Below are positions 58,515 through 64,000 of a stretch of 64,000 nucleotides of DNA, in pieces. How positions within the stretch are numbered: position 1 is the first letter of the stretch; the number at the start of each line of letters is the position of its first letter. The notes beneath the pieces were generated by a model. The model made no database searches. It was not told the DNA's origin and saw only the letters and a list, made by a program, of their open reading frames with translations. Made by a program: the position numbers and the translations under genes. This DNA is from Plectonema cf. radiosum LEGE 06105 (GTDB lineage Bacteria; Cyanobacteriota; Cyanobacteriia; Cyanobacteriales; Nostocaceae): the NCBI RefSeq assembly GCF_015207665.1, contig NZ_JADEWL010000022.1, forward strand, positions 1-64,000, written 5' to 3'.

Positions 58515-60265
58515 ACCTATGGTTGATTTGCAAGTCTAATATGTCGTAAACTGTTCCCTGTAAACAATCTTATTCTACTAATTGTTTAACTAAAACATTT
58601 CATAAATTAGTAAATATTTAGTCAATGAAACAAGACATACAGGGTCACGTTTTTAATGATTTCGATCCACCTGCTACAACAGATGGTAGCTATAGGGGGG
58701 TAAAACATCATAGTGATGAAACTAATAAACACTATCAAATGAAACTAGAAGTTAAACTAGTACAAATCAACCAACGATTAAAGGATGGCAAGACTAAAGT
58801 TAGTTTAGAGATAACTGGCAACGCTATTCAGCTACGAGCAACCTTACCCATTAAGCCAGACGATACTAGTGCTAATGGTAAAAACACTAAGCAATATAAA
58901 ATTAGCTTAGGAATACCTGCTAATTTTGATGGTTTAAAGACTGCTGAGGAAGAAGCTTATGAGCTAGGTAGACTCATAGCTAGAAAAATTTTTGTTTGGA
59001 ATGATAAGTACTTAGGTAGTCAAGCAACAAAAAATCAAAATATTACTTTTAGGGAATTTTATAATCAATTAGAAAGTAGATATTTTGAAAAAAGAAAAAG
59101 GAATATGAAAAGTGAGCATTCGTTTCATAGTCTTAGGTATTCATTTCATAAAAGTTTAATCAATGATGAAATCATAAATTTAGAAAATTTAAGAAAAAGT
59201 ATACTTTCAGTTGATGAACCATATACACGCAATAAAACAATACGCGCTTGTGATTATATCTGCAAAGAGTTAGGGCTAGAGTTTAAATTTAACGATCTAA
59301 AATTAAAGCAAGTTCCCAAAACAAGAAATATTCCTAGCGATCGAATCATAGTAGAATCTTTATCACTGCTTAATGACAGGATTACAAAAATATCAAGATA
59401 CGGAGCTAGTACAATCCCAAAAAATAAAGCTATGCAATTCATATACAAATTACTGGCAATATATGGCTTACGTCCAAGAGAAGTCATAAATAAACCGGAT
59501 TTGGATTGGTTAATGTCACTTGAAAATAAACACAACACTTTTAAAGTTCATGAATCAAATAAAACTGGATACAGGGAAGTGTTCCCATTTGTACCTGATT
59601 GGATAGAATTGTTCGATTTAAAAAATGATATAGATGGATGTCAAGCTTTAAAACTTTTTTGTAGCTGGAAAAATGAAAGGCAACTTACTGATAAGGTAAG
59701 TATTGTTTCTAAGTATTTTTTAGCATCTAAATTGAGTTTTGTTCCTTATGATTTAAGACACGCTTGCGCGATTAGAGCGCATTTACAAGGAATACCATTA
59801 AAAGTTAGTGCCGATAACTTAGGACACACAGTTGATGAGCATACTAAAACTTATCAACGTCATTTTGGCTTAGAAAATAGACGACTAGCTTTTGAACAAA
59901 AATTTAAAGAAATAAATCAAGTAGAAACGTTGAAAGATGAAAATACAAGGTTACGCAAAGAAATAGCTGAGTTAAAACTTGAGGTAGCAAGAATTAAGCT
60001 TGAAACTCAGATTTAAATACTAAATTAACAGTAAATTAACCAATGTACTACAAACTTATACTTATTTCTGTAAAAAAATTATCTTTTTAACTTAAATTAT
60101 TTTTTGATTAGAAATTAGTAAATAAGTAGTCAATAAAAGTAATTAAAATTATTGTTTCATCTGATATTTATGTTTGTTAAGCTAGCAATCTTAGTCAAAA
60201 GTTAGTCAATAATTAGCCGATGATAATTGAAAGCTTTGATATGCAAATATTTTAATTATCTTGTT
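58515..60265. mobile_element. Element F inside nifK (1.76 kb, recombinase only)
   Basis: Bounded by 13-bp direct repeats 1,764 bp apart. It holds a single gene, the tyrosine recombinase, and about 250 bp of AT-rich sequence after it. A minimal excision element with no passenger genes. Confidence 0.93.
58625..60016 (+). CDS. XisA/XisC-type tyrosine recombinase (nifK element)
   Basis: 463 residues. Catalytic motifs GLRPREV (R283/R285), PYDLRHACAIRAH (R378, H379), LGHTVDEHTKTYQRHF (H401, Tyr nucleophile Y410); coiled-coil C-terminus. Homologous to xisA at 56454 over its length, including RATLPIKP and FVWNDKYLG blocks, but with a different target (TTTTGTGCAAGGT in nifK). As in that enzyme, Tyr occupies the usual box II His position. 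Being the only gene in element F, it is almost certainly its excision enzyme. Reads in the nif direction. Confidence 0.94.
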   Translation: MKQDIQGHVFNDFDPPATTDGSYRGVKHHSDETNKHYQMKLEVKLVQINQRLKDGKTKVSLEITGNAIQLRATLPIKPDDTSANGKNTKQYKISLGIPANFDGLKTAEEEAYELGRLIARKIFVWNDKYLGSQATKNQNITFREFYNQLESRYFEKRKRNMKSEHSFHSLRYSFHKSLINDEIINLENLRKSILSVDEPYTRNKTIRACDYICKELGLEFKFNDLKLKQVPKTRNIPSDRIIVESLSLLNDRITKISRYGASTIPKNKAMQFIYKLLAIYGLRPREVINKPDLDWLMSLENKHNTFKVHESNKTGYREVFPFVPDWIELFDLKNDIDGCQALKLFCSWKNERQLTDKVSIVSKYFLASKLSFVPYDLRHACAIRAHLQGIPLKVSADNLGHTVDEHTKTYQRHFGLENRRLAFEQKFKEINQVETLKDENTRLRKEIAELKLEVARIKLETQI

Positions 60266-61292
60266 TTTTGTGCAAGGTTCACAGGGTTGTGTAGCATACT
60301 TCCGTACTCACTTAACTCGTCACTTTAAAGAGCCGTTCTCTGCTGTTTCTTCCTCTATGACTGAAGATGCTGCGGTATTCGGTGGTTTGAAGAACATGAT
60401 TGATGGCTTGACCAACGCTTACAAGCTGTACAATCCTAAAATGATTGCCGTTTCCACTACCTGTATGGCTGAGGTAATTGGTGACGACTTGGGTTCATTT
60501 ATCGGTAATGCTAAAAACGAAGGTGGCATTCCTGAAGATTTACCCATTCCTTTCGCTCATACCCCCAGTTTCGTAGGTTCTCATATTACCGGCTACGATA
60601 ATATGCTAAAGGGTATTCTTTTGAATCTTACTGAAGGTAAGAAGAAAGATAAAACCAATGGCAAAATCAATATCATCCCCGGTTTTGATACTTATGTTGG
60701 TAACTTGCGCGAAGTTAAGCGGATTGCTAACTTGATGGGTATCGACTACACTTTGTTGGCTGACAACTCCGATTACGTTGATTCACCCAACGACGGCGAA
60801 TTCCATATGTACACCAAGGGTACTAAATTGGAAGATGCTGCTGATTCAATTAATGCTGAAGGTACACTCTGTTTGCAAAGACACTCTACCACTAAGACTC
60901 GCGAATATATTGAGAAAGAGTGGAAACAGAAAACAGATGTTGTTAGCCCTTGGGGTATTACTGGTACCGATGAGTTGTTAATGAAACTCAGCGAAATGAC
61001 TGGTAAGCCCATCCCTGAAGAATTAGAAGAAGAGCGCGGTCGTGCAGTTGATGCTATGACTGACTCCCACGCTTGGTTGCATGGTAAGCGTTTTGCTATC
61101 TACGGCGACCCCGACTTAGTATATGGTGTAACCAGATTCTTGATGGAATTGGGTGCTGAACCCGTACACGTTTTGGTTCATAACTCCACTGAAAAGCTTG
61201 GAGACGAAATCACACAATTGTGTTCTAACAACGAATACGGTAAAGGTGCTACCTTCTGGCCCGGTAAAGACTTATGGCATATGCGTTCTCTA
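60266..61292 (+). CDS. nifK: nifK fragment 2 (codons 90-428, interrupted again)
   Basis: Continues NifK from VQGSQGCVAYFRTHLTRHFK through VSTTCMAEVIGDDLGSF and PIPFAHTPSFVGSHITGYDN to KDLWHMRSL, where native NifK should read FTEPVDFFIGNSYGKY. Instead it runs into MCLLSNGNW and a stop. About 80 C-terminal residues are missing, so a second element (G) interrupts nifK here and the last fragment lies beyond the window. The apparent start codon at 60261 is element sequence. The break is near 61290-61296. Confidence 0.94.
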
Positions 61293-61307
61293 ATGTGTTT
61301 ACTATCA

Positions 61308-61475
61308 AATGGTAATTGGTAATGGGTAATGGGTAATTGGTAATTGGTAATTGGTAATTGGTAATTGGTAATGGGTAATGGGTAATGGGTAATTTGAACC
61401 TTTAACCTCTAACCTCTAACCTCTAACCTTTAACCTCTAACCTTTAACCTTTAACCTCTAATCTTAAACCTTTAA
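61308..61475. repeat. Two tracts of 7-bp tandem repeats
   Basis: TGGTAAT / GGGTAAT units (about 61308-61395) followed by TAACCTC / TAACCTT units (about 61398-61470), directly inside the left end of element G. Same class as the nifU-nifH spacer repeats. Confidence 0.85.
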
Positions 61476-61951
61476 ATTTCTGTTTGTAAGATAAAATTAA
61501 TCAGCGGCGCACAACGATAAACCATCGCAGCACGACTATCAACACCAAGTTTAATAAAAGTTCGACGTAAGTGAGTTGAAACAGTCCACTCACTAATTTG
61601 CAATCGATTGGCAATTTGTTTATTAGAATAACCTAGGGCAACAAAAGCAGCAATCTGTAATTCTCTTGCAGTCAATAAATCTGATACAGTGGATTTTGAG
61701 ATTTGAATTGCATCTTTAGCCTTCATTATTAAACAATATTGGTCTTTAATCTCAATCCTTCCCACAACGGAATAGTAATCAGCCTCCTCTGGTGGAATTA
61801 AATCATGTTGTGCATAATCATTTGAATTTATGCCAAACCAAACAATCATATATTTAGCATCTTGTAGACAAAATTCACCTAAAATTCCTAATCCATTTGA
61901 TTGTGCTAGTGCTTGGAGACAAGCTTTATTGGGGTCTAATAAATTATTCAT
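61472..61951 (-). CDS. LuxR-type transcription regulator
   Basis: 159 residues. C-terminal LuxR HTH: LTARELQIAAFVALGYSNKQ-IANRLQISEWTVSTHLRRTF. The N-terminal 85 residues resemble a small sensor (VVGRIEIKDQYCLIMKAKDA) without phosphoacceptor motif, so not a classical response regulator. Often encoded next to cyanobacterial secondary-metabolite clusters. Lies 45 bp downstream of the next minus-strand gene and may be co-transcribed with it. Confidence 0.82.
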   Translation of the reverse strand: MNNLLDPNKACLQALAQSNGLGILGEFCLQDAKYMIVWFGINSNDYAQHDLIPPEEADYYSVVGRIEIKDQYCLIMKAKDAIQISKSTVSDLLTARELQIAAFVALGYSNKQIANRLQISEWTVSTHLRRTFIKLGVDSRAAMVYRCAPLINFILQTEI

Positions 61952-61996
61952 AATATATATAAATCAAGACTAAACTACATAGGTTATTAATAACTA

Positions 61997-62860
61997 CTAG
62001 ATTTGATACCAGAACCCTTGCATATTTGTCCAAAGGTAATTTTCTGTTTTCAAATCTTGTATTTCATCTTTCAATGATAAATTTGTATTAGTTACCAGAT
62101 TTGTTCTAGATATAGTTTCCGTCGCAGCCGAAGCAACTACCAAATGTAGAACAACAATATGTATATCAGCCCAGAAAATTTTAGCTAATCCAGCACTAAT
62201 AAATAATTGTCGTAAATATTCAGATTCCAGAGCAACAATCGGGTCTTTTGTTGTCAAATATTTACAAGGTATACCCCAACTTGATAAAGCTTTACATATA
62301 TCTGGAGGATTATTATTTGCAAAATCACTAGGTAACTGATAAGTCAAAATAAAAGCAGAACCCAAACTTACACTAAGCGCTACAGCATCTCGAAAAGCTA
62401 AAGTTAAAACATCATTTGCTGATGGAAGCAGATTAATTTGAGCATCCAAAGAACGTGCTAAAGTTTCCCAATGAAAAAAGATTTCTGGTTCTCTATCTCT
62501 AGGAATTAATGATTCTCGTAGACTATCTCCAAGCCAAAATAAATTTAATCTACTTAAGTCCTTTCCCCCCCTTACCTTTTCCCATTCTTTAAGCGACCAA
62601 ACCTTTTCTTCCAAACAAGCAGGCTTCTCAAATAAATTGTTTTCTAAGGTATTAGTTCTCGGAAATACTAATTCTGGTCGGTTTAAATAAAGATTGAGAT
62701 TGTCGAGAATGTACCAGAGTTCTCGCACTACCCACAATTCCATTACTTTTCCTAAGTTTTTATATAGGAGTAGTCCGGAGGGCGATAGGGCAAGCACTGG
62801 ATCTATTACACAGCGAGGACGTTGTTGATTGTTGTTTAATAAACTTTCTACCTGCATCAC
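61997..62860 (-). CDS. Uncharacterised cyanobacterial protein
   Basis: 287 residues. A soluble protein with VIDPVLALSPSGLLLYKNLG, a Trp-rich WVVRELWYILDNLNLYLNRP and a SLGSAFILTYQLPSDFANNN core. No motif or family I can name. The run ends before the LuxR-type gene, so it may belong to the same regulatory unit. Start at ATG 62860 with no strong RBS; MQVESLL one codon later is equivalent. Confidence 0.6.
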   Translation of the reverse strand: MMQVESLLNNNQQRPRCVIDPVLALSPSGLLLYKNLGKVMELWVVRELWYILDNLNLYLNRPELVFPRTNTLENNLFEKPACLEEKVWSLKEWEKVRGGKDLSRLNLFWLGDSLRESLIPRDREPEIFFHWETLARSLDAQINLLPSANDVLTLAFRDAVALSVSLGSAFILTYQLPSDFANNNPPDICKALSSWGIPCKYLTTKDPIVALESEYLRQLFISAGLAKIFWADIHIVVLHLVVASAATETISRTNLVTNTNLSLKDEIQDLKTENYLWTNMQGFWYQI

Positions 62861-63556
62861 CTGATAATCCTACGTTACAATCGCTGATAATTTTGTCTGA
62901 AATAGGAACTCGCTGAGGTAGGGTATGTTGATCAACGCTAATTATTTCTAATTTTTATCAATCAAAATGAATATTGTCGTTTGTGGGTTCAATATTTACG
63001 ACTTATTAATTAGGATGTTAGACATTATTTTTTACTCCATTATTGCATATGAATTGCATTTTCAATTCAGAAGTCAAACTTTCACTGTCATCGGTTGATA
63101 TAAATCTGGATAATCAACAGTATCTATTTTCAGTTTGAGTATAACTATCTATCCGAGGATAGAAATATATTAGGTTTGTCATGGTTCAATAATAATTAAT
63201 CATCTCCCAAAAGACTCAACTTTTATAAAGTATCTCAATTCATATCTAAGATTATTGCTTAGGGAGTAGCATATTCGTGCTACTCGATATTAACTACACG
63301 GAATAAGTGACTTGAATTCATGTTGTATAAAGGTTTATTACTACTGTTAACCAGCAATTTCGTATACCATTAAGTACAGTAAAAATCAGGAATGAAAATT
63401 ATCATGGGCTTACCCGTAAGATTTTGACGGCTAGTTAGTTAAAAAATAGTTCTTTACTATTTTAAATTTTTATTCTGATTATGTTTGTTTCTTATCCTTA
63501 ACAAATGTTTTGACAATTTAATATTTTTTCAAGGTATTGAATTTTCTTCATGCCCA
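62861..63556. other. Long non-coding region upstream of a polyketide synthase
   Basis: About 700 bp, AT-rich, between divergent genes. No supported gene or obvious tRNA. Probably holds promoters for both the minus-strand gene and the polyketide synthase. Confidence 0.5.
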
Positions 63557-64000
63557 ATGATAACTAATAACATTGGAACTGCTTTGATTCAGTTTCACAA
63601 GGAAATAGATGACTGCGAACAAGCATTAATAGAGCTAATAAAGGTAAAAAAAATGACTTCTGAACGCTCTGTGGAAATCAATCGAACTAATAAACAATTG
63701 CAACAAACTCCCATCGCAATTATCGGCATGGGTTCACTATTCCCTCAAGCTAAGAATTTACAAGAATATTGGGAAACAATTATTGCCGGTGTAGACTGTA
63801 TAACTGATGTTCCTGCGTCGCGGTGGAGTGTTGAAGATTATTATCATCCCGACCCGAAAATACCTGATAAAACTTATTGTAAAAGAGGTGGATTTATTCC
63901 CGAAGTTGACTTTAATCCCATGGAATTCGGACTACCTCCAAATCAATTGGAAGTTACAGATATTTCTCAATTATTAGGGTTAGTTGTAGCCAAACAAGCG
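63557..64000 (+). CDS. Polyketide synthase, HglE/PfaA-like (5' part, runs off the window)
   Basis: 148 codons open at the window end. After a 30-40-residue charged leader (MITNNIGTALIQFHKEIDDC...), the start of a ketosynthase domain is clear: TPIAIIGMGSLFPQAKNLQE, then SRWSVEDYYHPDPKIPDKTY and GGFIPEVDFNPMEFGLPPNQ. This resembles HglE/PfaA iterative synthases that make heterocyst glycolipids or polyunsaturated lipids. An alternative ATG at 63653 (MTSERSVEINRTNKQ) is possible. The active-site Cys is beyond the window. Confidence 0.85.
   Translation, partial: MITNNIGTALIQFHKEIDDCEQALIELIKVKKMTSERSVEINRTNKQLQQTPIAIIGMGSLFPQAKNLQEYWETIIAGVDCITDVPASRWSVEDYYHPDPKIPDKTYCKRGGFIPEVDFNPMEFGLPPNQLEVTDISQLLGLVVAKQA

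Larger units (their letters stand above)
61293..64000. mobile_element. Element G inside nifK, left part only
   Basis: Starts at the nifK break near 61293 and continues out of the window. Visible cargo: tandem repeats, LuxR-type regulator, an uncharacterised gene and the start of a polyketide synthase. No recombinase is seen near this end, so it should be near the right end. Size and partner repeat cannot be determined here. Confidence 0.8.

Overview
The window looks like chromosomal DNA of a filamentous, heterocyst-forming cyanobacterium. It is AT-rich with many HIP1 octamers (GCGATCGC), short tandem (STRR-type) intergenic repeats, Zur boxes and a cobalamin riboswitch. Its backbone is a nif cluster (nifU-nifH-nifD-nifK) on the + strand. 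The exact species cannot be named from the sequence; a Nostocales strain of Calothrix/Rivularia type is a reasonable guess.

The striking fact is how heavily nifHDK is broken up. nifH is in FOUR pieces: 1236-1379 (+), 5670-5943 (on the MINUS strand), 13941-14319 (+) and 34133-34249 (+). nifD is in THREE: 34374-35690, a micro-fragment of about 40 bp at 47164-47206, and 57989-58132. nifK is in at least three: 58245-58514, 60266-61292, and a missing C-terminal part beyond the window. Joined at the shared core bases, the pieces give an in-frame NifH of 297 codons and NifD of 497 codons, the normal sizes. Seven junctions must be resolved. Four have a large serine recombinase beside the 5' nif fragment (1418-2794, 4191-5618, 14388-15758, 35734-37059). 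Two have a XisA/XisC-type tyrosine recombinase (56454-57821, 58625-60016). The recombinase for the seventh lies outside the window. Because nifH fragment 2 is inverted, simple excision cannot repair the gene: one recombinase must invert DNA and the other must then excise about 12.3 kb, in either order. For all four serine recombinases the element-side halves of the two junctions form an imperfect palindrome centred on a dinucleotide (CC, GG, CC, TG), as expected of attP sites.

Layout. 1-1235: nifU, a repeat-rich spacer and the nifH start. 1380-13940: a composite A/B element with two serine recombinases, an mntP manganese exporter, a SmtB/ArsR regulator with its operator, a MITE, DUF305, persulfide dioxygenase-rhodanese, a hydrolase, a truncated copper chaperone behind a MerR-type promoter, and copA. 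14320-34132: element C, a 19.8-kb element with a serine recombinase, a probable Zur-controlled zinc-starvation operon (thrS, DUF1636, COG0523 GTPases, folE, cysS), a Mg-type hemB with its own Zur box, a cation/H+ antiporter, a cobalamin-riboswitch-controlled B12/siderophore-type uptake operon, and a small zinc-ribbon protein with a Zur box. 34133-35690: end of nifH and most of nifD. 35691-47163: element D, plasmid/phage-like, with a serine recombinase, a broken primase-helicase and a run of uncharacterised small genes. 47207-57988: element E, the XisA-type nifD element, with an EF-G paralogue, HTH protein, P-loop kinase, exported Fe/Mn SOD, class D beta-lactamase and dienelactone hydrolase. 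58515-60265: element F, a minimal nifK element holding only its recombinase. 61293-64000: element G, interrupting nifK near its 3' end, with a LuxR-type regulator, an unknown gene and the start of a polyketide synthase; it runs off the window.

Taken together, no intact nitrogenase structural gene is present in this (vegetative) configuration. Nitrogenase would become expressible only after an ordered or commutative set of at least seven site-specific DNA rearrangements. These would remove genes for zinc starvation, B12 uptake, copper export and translation from the nif locus of the differentiated cell.
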